A stretch of 64,000 bases of DNA, taken from Verrucomicrobiaceae bacterium (GTDB lineage: Bacteria; Verrucomicrobiota; Verrucomicrobiia; Verrucomicrobiales; Verrucomicrobiaceae). The stretch covers positions 124,001 through 188,000 of the forward strand of contig JAIXOU010000122.1 of NCBI GenBank assembly GCA_027486585.1, in the 5' to 3' direction. Position 1 is the stretch's first letter. Every line of letters begins with the position of its first letter. The position numbers were made by a program, and so were the translations under genes. Under the pieces are notes generated by a model. That model ran no database searches. It saw nothing but the letters and a program-made list of their open reading frames with translations, and was not told where the DNA came from. Below are positions 53,121 to 62,663 of the stretch, in pieces.

Positions 53121-54455
53121 ATGAAAATGCATCCCAATTGCCAAGGTAACCATCTCGATCTCCGTTCAGGTGTTAGCCGTCGTGACTTCCTCTACGCTGG
53201 AATGCTCGGCGGACTCGGACTGACTCTGCCAGACATGCTCCGCCTCCAAGCTTCCACGGCTATGCCAGATGTGGAGACCTTCAAGCCAATCGCAGATTCG
53301 ATCATTCACATCTATCTCCCAGGTGGTATGGCCCAGCATGAATCCTGGGACCCAAAACCTTTTGCCAGCCCCGATTACCGTGGCCCCTACACGCCGATCA
53401 AGACCTCTATTCCTGGAGAGTATGTGGGTGAGCAGTTCAAAAATATCTCCAAAATCATGAACAAGCTGACGGTCGTCCGCAGCATGACTCATGGTGAAGC
53501 CGCTCATGAGCGCGGTACGCACAACATGTTTACGGGTTACCGCCCAAGCCCGGCGATCAAGTTCCCAAGCTTTGGCTCGGTGATCTCTCATGAGCAGGGC
53601 TCCCGCAATAATCTGCCGCCATATGTGGCTGTACCAAACATGGTCGCTCCAGATCAGGGCACGGGTTACATGAGCAGTGCTTTTGGACCTTTCGCTTTGG
53701 GCAGTGATCCTGCGGATAAGGGATTCAGCGTTCGCGATCTTCTTTCTCCGAAAGACATTGATGAGAAGCGTTTTGACCGTCGCCGCAGTCTGCTGGGCAC
53801 AGTGGATGACCACTTCCGCAGCATCGAAAAAGCCGATTCCATCAATGCTATGGACAGCTTCTATCAGGCCGCCTATGGCCTGCTCAGCAGCACCCAGGCA
53901 CGTGAAGCTTTCGACTTGAACAAGGAGTCTGATAAACTTCGCGACGAATACGGTCGCAATACAGCCGGCCAGCGTTTCCTTCTGGCCCGTCGTCTCGTTG
54001 AGTCTGGCGTGCGCATGGTATCTGTGAACTACGGTGGCTGGGATCACCACAGCAATATCAAGAGCGCTTTCGATGGTCAGGCCCCGAACTTTGACCAAGC
54101 TTTTGCACGCCTCATCACCGATCTCTCAGATCGCGGGATGCTCAAAAAGACTCTCGTCATGGTCAGCTCAGAGTTTGGTCGCACGCCGAAGATCAATGGC
54201 ACCAATGGTCGTGACCACTGGCCACGCGTCTTCTCAGTCGCCCTTGCTGGTGGTGGCGTGAAGGAAGGCTACATCCACGGTGCCTCTGACGCCCTCGGCG
54301 GTGAGCCAGATCGTGATGCAGTGGGTCCTGAAGATCTCGCTCGCACCATGTATCGTCTCCTCGGCATCAACAGTGAAAAGCGTATTGTTGCTGACGGTGG
54401 TCGCCCAATTGATATCGTCAATGGCGGACGCATCATGAACGAGTGGATCGCGTAA
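53121..54455 (+). CDS. DUF1501 domain protein, Tat-exported (second copy)
   Basis: The 444 residues carry a twin-arginine signal (SRRDFLYAGMLGGLGLTLP) and the DUF1501 blocks IHIYLPGGMAQHESWDPKP, MTHGEAAHERGTHNMFTGY, VNYGGWDHHSN and SSEFGRTPKINGTNGRDHWP. It resembles the product of 37302-38609 but is clearly diverged. No DUF1549/1553 partner adjoins it here, which is unusual. A strong terminator follows. Confidence 0.9.
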   Translation: MKMHPNCQGNHLDLRSGVSRRDFLYAGMLGGLGLTLPDMLRLQASTAMPDVETFKPIADSIIHIYLPGGMAQHESWDPKPFASPDYRGPYTPIKTSIPGEYVGEQFKNISKIMNKLTVVRSMTHGEAAHERGTHNMFTGYRPSPAIKFPSFGSVISHEQGSRNNLPPYVAVPNMVAPDQGTGYMSSAFGPFALGSDPADKGFSVRDLLSPKDIDEKRFDRRRSLLGTVDDHFRSIEKADSINAMDSFYQAAYGLLSSTQAREAFDLNKESDKLRDEYGRNTAGQRFLLARRLVESGVRMVSVNYGGWDHHSNIKSAFDGQAPNFDQAFARLITDLSDRGMLKKTLVMVSSEFGRTPKINGTNGRDHWPRVFSVALAGGGVKEGYIHGASDALGGEPDRDAVGPEDLARTMYRLLGINSEKRIVADGGRPIDIVNGGRIMNEWIA

Positions 54456-54482
54456 ACTCAAGACTTCGTTCATTTAGAACTC

Positions 54483-54516
54483 AAAACGGCGTGGAGCAAT
54501 TCACGCCGTTTTTTTT
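54483..54516 (+). terminator. Rho-independent terminator after DUF1501 gene
   Basis: AAAACGGCGTG (54483-54493) and CACGCCGTTTT (54502-54512) form a perfect 11-base stem with an 8-base loop. The T-run continues to 54516. It separates the DUF1501 gene from tadA. Confidence 0.9.
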
Positions 54517-54582
54517 GTCTCTTCTCAGAATAAAATTCACTGCTGTCTTGCGCTTCTAGGCATCCCAACGCACCATCGATTA

Positions 54583-55140
54583 ATGACCGAGCCTGAGCTG
54601 ATTTCCTTTAACACTGATGACCATTTTATGCGCGAAGCGCTGCGGCAGGCCCGCAAGGCGGCGCGTCAGGATGAGGTGCCAATCGGTGCGGTGATTGTGC
54701 ATCAGGGTACGATCATCGCCCGGGCCTGGAATCAGGTGGAGACGCTGAAAGATGCCACGGCTCATGCAGAGATGCTGGCTTTAACCCAAGCGGAAAGTAC
54801 GATGGGTGACTGGCGGCTTAATGAGTGTGATCTTTACGTGACCAAAGAGCCCTGTCCGATGTGTGCAGGAGCTATCGTGCATTGTCGTGTCAGACGCGTG
54901 ATCTTTGGCTGCCCAGATGTGAAAGGTGGCGCAGCCGGTGGGTTTTGGAACTTGCTCCAAGCCCCGAATCTCAATCACAGTTGCGAGATCACCTCCGGCG
55001 TCCTTGGTGATGAGTGTGTGCATGTGCTGAAGGAGTTTTTTGCGGAGGCTCGGAAACGCAAGCAAGATGGGCTGGTTCACATCAAAGGTGCTGCAAACCT
55101 GCTGCAAAATGGAAATGCCACGATTTTTGATGGTCCCTGA
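54583..55140 (+). CDS. tadA: tRNA-specific adenosine deaminase TadA
   Basis: The 185 residues carry the zinc-deaminase motifs HAE (His61, Glu63) and PCPMC (Cys91, Cys94). The enzyme converts adenosine 34 of tRNA-Arg to inosine. The N-terminal half (REALRQARKAARQDEVPIGAVIV) is typical. The C-terminal 30 residues go beyond the core fold. It follows a terminator and precedes a radical SAM gene after 58 bases. Confidence 0.92.
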   Translation: MTEPELISFNTDDHFMREALRQARKAARQDEVPIGAVIVHQGTIIARAWNQVETLKDATAHAEMLALTQAESTMGDWRLNECDLYVTKEPCPMCAGAIVHCRVRRVIFGCPDVKGGAAGGFWNLLQAPNLNHSCEITSGVLGDECVHVLKEFFAEARKRKQDGLVHIKGAANLLQNGNATIFDGP

Positions 55141-55198
55141 TGCGTTTATTGAGCGATACGATTTTCCTTAGCGCCTGCTTTTCCCATTTTTTGATCTC

Positions 55199-56425
55199 AT
55201 GATTTTCTCACTTACATCCCGCATCATGCGCACTGTTGACCCGCTTTGCTTAGCGAAGGTTGGCTGGAACTTTGGCTACAAGGGCGCGCGCTCTGTGTTG
55301 CTGTTTAAAAAGCGCATGGAAAAAGGGGAGTTCTTCCCGCCTTTCCTTTACATCTCCATTCTCAACTCCTGCAACCTGCGCTGCCAGGGCTGCTGGGTGG
55401 ACGTGGATAAGCCGCGTGAAGCCATCAAGCTTGATGAACTCAATAAGATCGTCAATGACGCTAAACGTCACGGTAATGCCTTCTTCGGGATCTTGGGCGG
55501 CGAGCCCTTCATGCATCCTGAATTGTTCGACTTTTTGGCAATGCATCCCGATTGCTATTTCCAAATTTTCACCAATGGCCAACTCATCACGGAAAAAGCA
55601 GCTCAAACCCTGCGCAAACTCGGCAATGCGACGCCGCTGGTGAGTGTGGAGGGTAATAGCACCGTCAGTGATGAACGACGTGGCAATAAAGATGTACTGA
55701 ATCGCACCCTTCGCGGTCTGCAAAATTGCTTGAATGCCAAGCTGCTTACCGGTGTGGCCACGAGTCTTTGTCAGACGAATATTGATGACCTCTTGAACCG
55801 TGAGTGGCTGCAAAAGCTCATCGATATGGGCGTCCATTATACTTGGTATCACACTTACCGTCCGGTCGGGCCGAAGATCAACGATCAGCTGGCTTTGACG
55901 CCGGATCAGATCACGCAGGTGCGCCGCTTTGTCACCGACATGCGCGCGGAGATGCCGATTGCGATTGTGGATGCTTACTATGATCACAATGGCAAAGCAC
56001 TCTGTCCGATGGCGACTGGCATCAGTCATCATATTGGCCCTACGGGTGGGCTTGAGCCATGTCCGATCATCCAATTTGCCACGGAGAACATCCGCACAGA
56101 TCGGGATATTTATGATGTCTTTACCCAGTCCGCATTCTTGAAAGATTTCCGCGAGACCGCAGCGCAGCATACCCGTGGGTGCATCGTTTTAGAGCGTCCT
56201 GATCTGGTGAAGGAGCTAGCGCTCCGACATGGCGCTAAAGATACCACTATCCGCCAGACGGCCATGGCAGAGACTGAGGCGATGCAGCCGAGGACCAGCC
56301 AGTGGCGTGCCGAGGAAGAGATCCCTGAGAAACACTGGATGTATAAGGTGGCCAAGCGCTACTTCTACCATGACTTCGGCGTTTATAAGCAGCTCGATCC
56401 CAAGGCCAAATCGCCTATCCAGTAA
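55199..56425 (+). CDS. Radical SAM protein of unknown specificity
   Basis: The 408 residues hold the [4Fe-4S] cluster motif CxxxCxxC at Cys58, Cys62 and Cys65 (SCNLRCQGC). The GGEP motif follows (GILGGEPFMHPELFD), as does a SAM-domain barrel with FQIFTNGQLI and VSVEGNS. Further Cys residues in the C-terminal part (LCPMATG, EPCPIIQ) could bind a second cluster as in SPASM-type enzymes; this is inference. The next genes are a small Cys-containing protein and a two-cluster ferredoxin, all close, which suggests a shared redox pathway. Confidence 0.85.
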   Translation: MIFSLTSRIMRTVDPLCLAKVGWNFGYKGARSVLLFKKRMEKGEFFPPFLYISILNSCNLRCQGCWVDVDKPREAIKLDELNKIVNDAKRHGNAFFGILGGEPFMHPELFDFLAMHPDCYFQIFTNGQLITEKAAQTLRKLGNATPLVSVEGNSTVSDERRGNKDVLNRTLRGLQNCLNAKLLTGVATSLCQTNIDDLLNREWLQKLIDMGVHYTWYHTYRPVGPKINDQLALTPDQITQVRRFVTDMRAEMPIAIVDAYYDHNGKALCPMATGISHHIGPTGGLEPCPIIQFATENIRTDRDIYDVFTQSAFLKDFRETAAQHTRGCIVLERPDLVKELALRHGAKDTTIRQTAMAETEAMQPRTSQWRAEEEIPEKHWMYKVAKRYFYHDFGVYKQLDPKAKSPIQ

Positions 56426-56448
56426 CCTCCCGTTTTTTGTTGATACCC

Positions 56449-56811
56449 ATGCCCGATAGTCCGCCCACGCTTCTCTACTGCCGCTGCGCTTATGCTCAGG
56501 TCGTTCCTAGTGGAGTTAAAAATGAAGTGCTCCAGCGTCTCTGTGATGCTGGGGTGAATTTTGAAACGGTGTCCGACCTCTGCGAGATGGCAGCCCACCG
56601 CGATCCACGCCTGGCTGCTCTTTCTCAGTGTTCGTCTCTACGCATCGCTGCTTGCTATCCGCGTGCGGTGAAGGGGCTATTTCATCAGGCGGGCTCGCCA
56701 CTCTCAGCGGATGCCGCTATTTTAAACATGCGCAATCAATCCGCGGAAGAAATCGTCGGACAGATGCTGGGCACCGTGCCCGTTTCGTCCGTGGAAGAAT
56801 CTCAGTCATGA
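56449..56811 (+). CDS. Small Cys-containing protein in radical SAM cassette
   Basis: The 120 residues begin MPDSPPTLLYCRCAYAQ; a TTG at 56437 is a possible earlier start. It has no signal peptide or membrane helix. Five cysteines are spread along it, at CRC, RLC, DLC, QCSS and AACY-type sites. The family is not recognised. It starts 23 bases after the radical SAM stop and overlaps the ferredoxin start by four bases (ATGA), so it is translated with both. Confidence 0.65.
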   Translation: MPDSPPTLLYCRCAYAQVVPSGVKNEVLQRLCDAGVNFETVSDLCEMAAHRDPRLAALSQCSSLRIAACYPRAVKGLFHQAGSPLSADAAILNMRNQSAEEIVGQMLGTVPVSSVEESQS

Positions 56812-57665
56812 TCACTCACATTCATCGTCCTCTCCGCGTGGTGCTTTACGAAGGCCAAGGCGCTATCCCGCTCAATGCTGAAGCCCGTGCCAAAGTCATG
56901 GCTGCCCTTTTGGATAAAGGTTATGCCGTCACGCGCGCTGCCACGGGGGCCCCTGCGATGCCGCATGATGATCGGAATCTGTTGTTGCTAGGATCTTTCC
57001 CAGAACAAAAAGCACCTGAGATCGAAGATGAGGCAGGGCAGATCAAGATCGATACACGTGACATCACTGGCCTAGCCGCAGAGGAAATTGTCTCTCTGGT
57101 GGAGAAGACGCGCGGTGACAAGCCCATGAACGAGCCTGGGAAATGGAAGCCTTGGTTCCCTGTCATCGACTATTCCCGCTGCACGAACTGCATGCAGTGC
57201 CTGAGTTTCTGCCTCTTTGACGTCTATGGTGTCAGCGAAGACAACAAGATCCAGGTGCAGAACAATGACAACTGCAAGACCAACTGCCCTGCCTGCTCCC
57301 GCGTCTGCCCTGAGGTGGCCATCATGTTCCCCAAATATCAAGCCGGGCCGATCAATGGTGACGAGATCAATGAAGCGGAGGCAGGTCGCGAAAAGATCAA
57401 AGTGGACATCTCCTCCCTGCTCGGTGGTGACATCTACTCCGCATTGAAAGATCGTAGCGCAGCCGCGAAGAGCCGTTTTGGCAAGGAGCGTAGTCCCGAC
57501 AAAGCTCTGGATGAGCGTAAAAAATGTCTCACCAAACTGGTCGGCGATGGCTTTATTCCTGCCGATGTCTTGGCCTCGCTGCCGTCTCCTGATGAGATTT
57601 TGCGAAAAGCCGAAGTGGCCAAAGCTCGTGCTGCCACAGCCCTGGCGAATATCGCAGCTTCCTAA
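56808..57665 (+). CDS. Ferredoxin-domain protein (two [4Fe-4S] clusters)
   Basis: I placed the start at the ATG at 56808, inside the ATGA overlap with the small protein gene; the frame is open upstream but without family features. Of 285 residues, the first 105 form an unrecognised alpha/beta domain. A dicluster ferredoxin follows: Cys125, Cys128, Cys131, Cys135 and Cys156, Cys160, Cys163, Cys167 (the latter as CKTNCPACSRVC). The last 100 residues are charged and helical. It is likely an electron carrier or subunit for the radical SAM protein encoded two genes upstream. Confidence 0.85.
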   Translation: MITHIHRPLRVVLYEGQGAIPLNAEARAKVMAALLDKGYAVTRAATGAPAMPHDDRNLLLLGSFPEQKAPEIEDEAGQIKIDTRDITGLAAEEIVSLVEKTRGDKPMNEPGKWKPWFPVIDYSRCTNCMQCLSFCLFDVYGVSEDNKIQVQNNDNCKTNCPACSRVCPEVAIMFPKYQAGPINGDEINEAEAGREKIKVDISSLLGGDIYSALKDRSAAAKSRFGKERSPDKALDERKKCLTKLVGDGFIPADVLASLPSPDEILRKAEVAKARAATALANIAAS

Positions 57666-57695
57666 AGTGCGCGTTTGAACCAACTCTAAACTAGA

Positions 57696-60600
57696 TCAAG
57701 GAGCACTCGTGCCCCAAACGATACGGTAGAACCGTGGAGGATTGGCGCTGAATGGAGTTGGATCGGTGAATGACATGGTTGTGTTGGTCGCCCTGGTTGA
57801 AGTGGTCACAGGAGTCCAGTTGATGAGGTTGCTGGAGCGTTCTAAGTGGTAGTAGAGACCGCGTTGGGTAGGGGTGCTCATCGTCACGCTGGTCGGTTGC
57901 ATGGACATAGAGGGCACGACTTTTTCGGCCAAGATGTTTCCAGTCCAATACTTGGCAGCCAAGTTATAGGCGCTGATGCCTGCTTGTGAGCCAGTGATGC
58001 GTCCATGGTAGTCATCTTCAGAGACGTGGATGCCACCAAAGCGGCGCGATTGGCCAGCTTGGTCAGCAGCATCGTAATAGGTGCGCCATTGCAGATCTAC
58101 AGCCGTGCTGGGGCCGAGGTCGATCTGCATCGAGTTAGCTGCAAAGGTGTAGTTGTGGAAACCACCTGGGAAGTCAGGACTGCCTGTAAGCTTGGTGAGT
58201 GCCTCTGCCGCTGCACGAGAGAAAGTGCTATGACCTGATGTGTAACCTGGGAAGGCAGGTGTGTTGAAGGTCTTGCGCTGGAAGGGCAGCCAGTCTTTGG
58301 CCAGCATCCATCTCACGGTGCTTTGATTCGTCGCGATGCTTGGAGCTGGGAGATTATTCACATGCTCACCTGGCCAGGATTTGACCGCGATCTCGTCAAC
58401 ATGCCAAGCGCCGGGTTCATAGCTGCTGGTATAGACGTTCCAGACGCTTTCATGTTTACCGCCGGTCTGGATCGTATTTGCGGTGATGATTTCGCAGACA
58501 TCTGTCTGAAGAGAAAGCCCCTGCGCATGGTAGGAAGGTACACCTTGGATCGTGCTTTGACCAAGGCTGGCCATGTAGCGGACCATCGTGATCGGGCGTG
58601 GTCCTGAATAGTAGCGCTTCAATGACCAAGAAGCACAAGCAGCATCATGAGTCGCTGCACTGATGGAAAAATAAGCTTTGATGTCCCACTCAAGATTGCT
58701 GACAACCGGGCCGACTCCACCGATTCTTTTGACTGTATCTGGGTCGTCAGCGACTTCATTGGCGATGACCTGCCAGTGACCAGGAGGGGTTTCGGAGTTT
58801 GGTCCATCTGCCCAATATTCAGCTAAAACGCGAGTGTAGTCGCCTAGAGTGACGAGATTCGGCGGGTAAGGTTGGCCTGTTGCTGGATTGATGGCATGTC
58901 CTGTGCCATTGTCTGTGCCGAGCGGGTTATTGCCGACGCCACTAGGTGAGATATTGATTAACGTTGAATCATTGAGTTGAGCGCTGGCTTGGAGGATGCC
59001 GAGAACACCAGCTTTATAGGCTGCATCTGTTGGGCTTGGTGCATTAGGAAGGCTGAGCTTGGATGGACCGCCAAAGGGATCTAACCATGGCTTGGTCGGG
59101 TCAGTGCGAGAGAGGCTGAAGGGAACGGTGGCAAGTGAGTGCACGCCCACAAAGCCTTGGATGCCGCCAGGAGTGGGGATGCCGTTTTGAGTCACGGAAA
59201 CAGATAGCGCGAGCGGTTGCCAAAAGTTTGGATTGGTGCCAGCAGGAATACCGACGCCGAGTGGCATGTTGGCGCGGGAAGGGAATTCGCCATTGTTACC
59301 AAGCACACCCAAGCTGAGTGCAGGGTCCATGTTGGGATTGACAGCAGCGGTATAGGCCTGCGGGTAAGTGGTGTTAGTGAAGCCATCTCCAGCCCCCCAG
59401 CTCAACACAGCGTCGGCGATTCGTTTGCCGAGTTCTGCGGGTGTGTTCAAAGAGGTGGTGAGAGATTGCGCTACAGAAATGGAGTAACCTTGAGCCGTGA
59501 GTTGAGTATCAAAAGATGCCAGTGAGGTAGCTGACCCCGAGCCTGTGGCAAAGCGGCTTCTTAGAATACGGTAAGCTGCGTAGCTGATGGCTTCAGCGCG
59601 CGCGGCTTCGATGTTGCTCGGCAGGGGACTGATCTTTTCATTGTATAGGTAGCCGACGGCGGTGCTGTCATAGGCTGCCCAAGCGTTGTACATAGCAGTG
59701 GAGGTATGGAAAATGTTGCGTGCATGGGCTGGTGGGTTCGGGACGTTTCGGCGGATAGCGCCGAGAAGTTGCTCATTCCAAAGCCGTGCCGCAGATGGGA
59801 TGAATTCGATGATGCGATAAGTGCTGCCAACCGGTGGATTAACCTCTGTGTAGCTTCCGGTAGTGCCGAAAGCGAATTGGCTTTTGCCGACATTGACCCA
59901 GGTCGTGAAATTGGAGCTGCGCTGGATGCGATAAATACGACCAAGCGTTTGAGGCCAGGAAATCACCGCATTGCCATTGGATTGAATCGCAACCGAGGGC
60001 TGGATGGACTCCGTTTGAATATTGCCAGTCCAGAATCTCTCGGCTTTCGTGTAGGCTGAGATACCTGCTTGCGAGCCGATGATGCGGCCATGGTAATCAT
60101 CTTCATAGGGATGGATACCGCCATAACGACGTGACTGGCCTGCTTGGTCCGCCGCGTCATAATAAGTAGTCCATTGCAGTTCGACATTGGTGCTTGGTCC
60201 AAGGTCAATTTGCATTGAGTTAGCAGGGAAGATGCGATTGTGAAATCCGCCTGGGAAGTTGGCACTGCCAGTGATGCGAGTGAGGGCTTCAGCTGCCGCG
60301 CGAGAGAACGTGGAATGGCCTGAGACATAACCTGGGAAAGCGGGCGTGTTGAACGTCTTCCGTTGGAAGGGCAACCAATCTTTTCCGAGCATCCAGCGCA
60401 CCGTGCTCTGATTCGTGGCGATGGATGGGGCTGGGGCGTTTGAAGGATTTTCTCCAGGCCAGGAATACACAGCGATTTGGCCAGTGAAATTGCCTCCATC
60501 TTGGTAACTGTTGGTGGCGACATCCCAAATCTGGTAATGCTTTCCAGGTGCGGATGCTGTGCCAACGCTTGCGTCTGTAATGAGTTCGACGACGCCTGTT

Positions 60601-61958
60601 TCCAAAGGAATACCCTCTGGGTGATAGGATTCTCCATTCGGATCAGAAGACTGGCCTTTGCTGCACATGTGGCGGATGGCTGTGATCGGACGAACCCCGG
60701 AGTAGTAGCGTTTCAGAGCCCAAGCTGCACAGGCTGCGTCATGAGTGGCCGCAGAGACGGCTAGATAGTTTTTGATGTCCCATTCTAGATTATTGACGAT
60801 GGGTCCCACGCCACCGATTCTTTTCACCGTATCGACATCGTCTGCGACCTCGTTCGTGATCAAATGCCAATGTCCTGGAGGTGTCTCAGAATGCGGACCA
60901 TCGGCCCAGTATTCTGCTAACACACGCGTGAAGTCTCCTCTGGTTACTTGATTGACTGGGTACGGTTGACCTGTGACAGGATTGGTGGCGCGCCCTGTAC
61001 CATTGTCGGTCCCGAGCGGGTTGTTTCCGATAGCTCCAGGTGAGATATTAATGAGGGTGTTGTCATTCAGTACCGCCCCTTTGCGCAGCACATCCATGAA
61101 ATTGTCTTTGTAGGCAGCGTCTGTGCTGCTGGGGGCATTGGGTCTGCTGAGGCGTGATGGACCACCGTAGGGATCTAGCCATGGCTTGGTGGGGTCACTG
61201 CGGTTAAGGCTAAAGGGCACCGTGGCGAGTGATTGAACCCCGACAAAACCTTGGATGCCGCCAGGAATGGGAATGCCGTTTTGGGTGACGCTATTGCTCA
61301 GCGAGAGGGGCTGCCAGAAATTAGGGTCAGTGCCGGCAGGAATACCAAAGCCCAGTGGCATATTGGATTGGAACCAAATGTTGGTCCCGAGAGCTGAAAG
61401 CGGGTAATCCATGTTCGGATTCACTGCCGAGGTGTAGGCTTGAGGGTAATCCATTTGATTGAAGCCATCCTGGGCACCCCAATTGAGTATCATCTGACCG
61501 ACACGCTTACCGAGTTCTGCCGGCGTGGTGCCATTGGTGACGGCTGATTGTGCGACAGAGACGGAATAGCCGAGTTGAGTTAATTTGGCATCAAAGCTGG
61601 CTAAAGAGGCTGCCGCCCCTGAACCACTGGCAAAGCGGCTGCGTAAGACACGGTAGGCCGCGTAGCTGACGGCCTCGTGCCTTGCTGCCTCAATGTCTGG
61701 GGGCAGGGAAGAGATTTTTTCATTGTAAAGGTAACCGACTGCCGTGCTGTCATAGGCAGCCCATGAATTGTACATGGCCACGGCGGTGTGGTGGAGATTG
61801 CGGGCATGGGCTGGCGGATTGGGTACATTCCGTCGGATAGCTCCGAGCATTTCCTCATTCCAGATACGGGCTGCAGATTGCTGCGCCTGGGCTAACTCTG
61901 CGCTGAATCCTAAAAGGAGAAGCGGCACCGCTAAGCGTCGAACGAAGGTCTTAATCAT
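57696..61958 (-). CDS. Tandem two-domain vanadium-haloperoxidase-like (PAP2-fold) exported protein
   Basis: The 1420 residues begin with a signal peptide (cleavage near LAQAQQ). Two copies of a unit of about 694 residues follow, starting at Ser28 and Ser722 (SAARxWNE ... GAIRRNVPNPPAHARN). Each has all three active-site blocks of the vanadium haloperoxidase / acid phosphatase fold: Lys416/Arg423 (KRYYSGVRP), His548 (SGHSTFSRA) and Arg610/His616 (SRRYGGIH) in unit 1, and Lys1114/Arg1121, His1243 and Arg1305/His1311 in unit 2. Each unit ends with a short beta-rich module containing RSSN...W. No sorting signal is seen at the C-terminus. The halide or phosphate activity is unproven. Two exported-protein genes lie just upstream. 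Confidence 0.85.
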   Translation of the reverse strand: MIKTFVRRLAVPLLLLGFSAELAQAQQSAARIWNEEMLGAIRRNVPNPPAHARNLHHTAVAMYNSWAAYDSTAVGYLYNEKISSLPPDIEAARHEAVSYAAYRVLRSRFASGSGAAASLASFDAKLTQLGYSVSVAQSAVTNGTTPAELGKRVGQMILNWGAQDGFNQMDYPQAYTSAVNPNMDYPLSALGTNIWFQSNMPLGFGIPAGTDPNFWQPLSLSNSVTQNGIPIPGGIQGFVGVQSLATVPFSLNRSDPTKPWLDPYGGPSRLSRPNAPSSTDAAYKDNFMDVLRKGAVLNDNTLINISPGAIGNNPLGTDNGTGRATNPVTGQPYPVNQVTRGDFTRVLAEYWADGPHSETPPGHWHLITNEVADDVDTVKRIGGVGPIVNNLEWDIKNYLAVSAATHDAACAAWALKRYYSGVRPITAIRHMCSKGQSSDPNGESYHPEGIPLETGVVELITDASVGTASAPGKHYQIWDVATNSYQDGGNFTGQIAVYSWPGENPSNAPAPSIATNQSTVRWMLGKDWLPFQRKTFNTPAFPGYVSGHSTFSRAAAEALTRITGSANFPGGFHNRIFPANSMQIDLGPSTNVELQWTTYYDAADQAGQSRRYGGIHPYEDDYHGRIIGSQAGISAYTKAERFWTGNIQTESIQPSVAIQSNGNAVISWPQTLGRIYRIQRSSNFTTWVNVGKSQFAFGTTGSYTEVNPPVGSTYRIIEFIPSAARLWNEQLLGAIRRNVPNPPAHARNIFHTSTAMYNAWAAYDSTAVGYLYNEKISPLPSNIEAARAEAISYAAYRILRSRFATGSGSATSLASFDTQLTAQGYSISVAQSLTTSLNTPAELGKRIADAVLSWGAGDGFTNTTYPQAYTAAVNPNMDPALSLGVLGNNGEFPSRANMPLGVGIPAGTNPNFWQPLALSVSVTQNGIPTPGGIQGFVGVHSLATVPFSLSRTDPTKPWLDPFGGPSKLSLPNAPSPTDAAYKAGVLGILQASAQLNDSTLINISPSGVGNNPLGTDNGTGHAINPATGQPYPPNLVTLGDYTRVLAEYWADGPNSETPPGHWQVIANEVADDPDTVKRIGGVGPVVSNLEWDIKAYFSISAATHDAACASWSLKRYYSGPRPITMVRYMASLGQSTIQGVPSYHAQGLSLQTDVCEIITANTIQTGGKHESVWNVYTSSYEPGAWHVDEIAVKSWPGEHVNNLPAPSIATNQSTVRWMLAKDWLPFQRKTFNTPAFPGYTSGHSTFSRAAAEALTKLTGSPDFPGGFHNYTFAANSMQIDLGPSTAVDLQWRTYYDAADQAGQSRRFGGIHVSEDDYHGRITGSQAGISAYNLAAKYWTGNILAEKVVPSMSMQPTSVTMSTPTQRGLYYHLERSSNLINWTPVTTSTRATNTTMSFTDPTPFSANPPRFYRIVWGTSAP

Positions 61959-61976
61959 AGCTGGAAGGAGTGGAAA

Positions 61977-62639
61977 TTAGGCGCGACGACGACGGGCAAA
62001 GACGCAAACAGAGGTGAACAACAGCAGCAATCCGCTTGGCTCTGGCACAGGGCTGAGCTGGAGTTGTGAGCCGGTATTGACTCCGCGTATCACGGTATCG
62101 ACTTCAAAGGTCGAAAGGGTGCTGGAACCAAGATCGTTCGGCATTTCCCAGCCCGTGGAAGCTGAGAAAATACCCCACTCTGAAGCTGATTGTGGTGTCG
62201 CACTATTGAAGACCCAGACCGATAGATCAGAAGTTGGAGCGATGTAGTTTGGGTTTGAGGGGCTTAGACTTCCCACATTGATGCCGACGATTTGATCAAA
62301 GACCGCACCTGGGGCAAACATGTCGTTCACCACCAAATAGTTGGTTAAGGAACCGACGGTATTGATCCAGCCAGCATTGGAGATGTTTTCTCCCAAGGGA
62401 CGGAAAAGGGAATTGATTGCCGAGTAATCATTGCTGGTCTGTAGCATCAGCAGGCTTCCCGGACTGGAAATGTCGAAGTATCCCACACGAATGACGCTGC
62501 CCGAGTTGAGCAGGCTGCCATTGCTGGTGGTGTAGGGTGAACCTCCATTAGTGTTGACCGTAATCGAAACAGAGGCAGCCACTGGCAAACTCGTGAGTAG
62601 TGCCAGACTGAGGATTGGAAAGATAAGGAATGATTTCAT
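61977..62639 (-). CDS. PEP-CTERM sorted exported protein
   Basis: The 220 residues have a signal peptide (MKSFLIFPILSLALLTSLPVAAS) and end with the sorting signal VPEPSGLLLLF, a membrane helix and an Arg-rich tail (RRRR). The middle is beta-rich and includes VIRVGYFDIS and VWVFNSATPQSASEWGIF, which recur in the protein encoded just upstream. It would be exported and processed by exosortase, possibly for attachment outside the cell. It lies 18 bases before the haloperoxidase-like gene, on the same strand. Confidence 0.85.
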   Translation of the reverse strand: MKSFLIFPILSLALLTSLPVAASVSITVNTNGGSPYTTSNGSLLNSGSVIRVGYFDISSPGSLLMLQTSNDYSAINSLFRPLGENISNAGWINTVGSLTNYLVVNDMFAPGAVFDQIVGINVGSLSPSNPNYIAPTSDLSVWVFNSATPQSASEWGIFSASTGWEMPNDLGSSTLSTFEVDTVIRGVNTGSQLQLSPVPEPSGLLLLFTSVCVFARRRRA

Positions 62640-62663
62640 AACATGTATGAGGTTTGAGATGAG

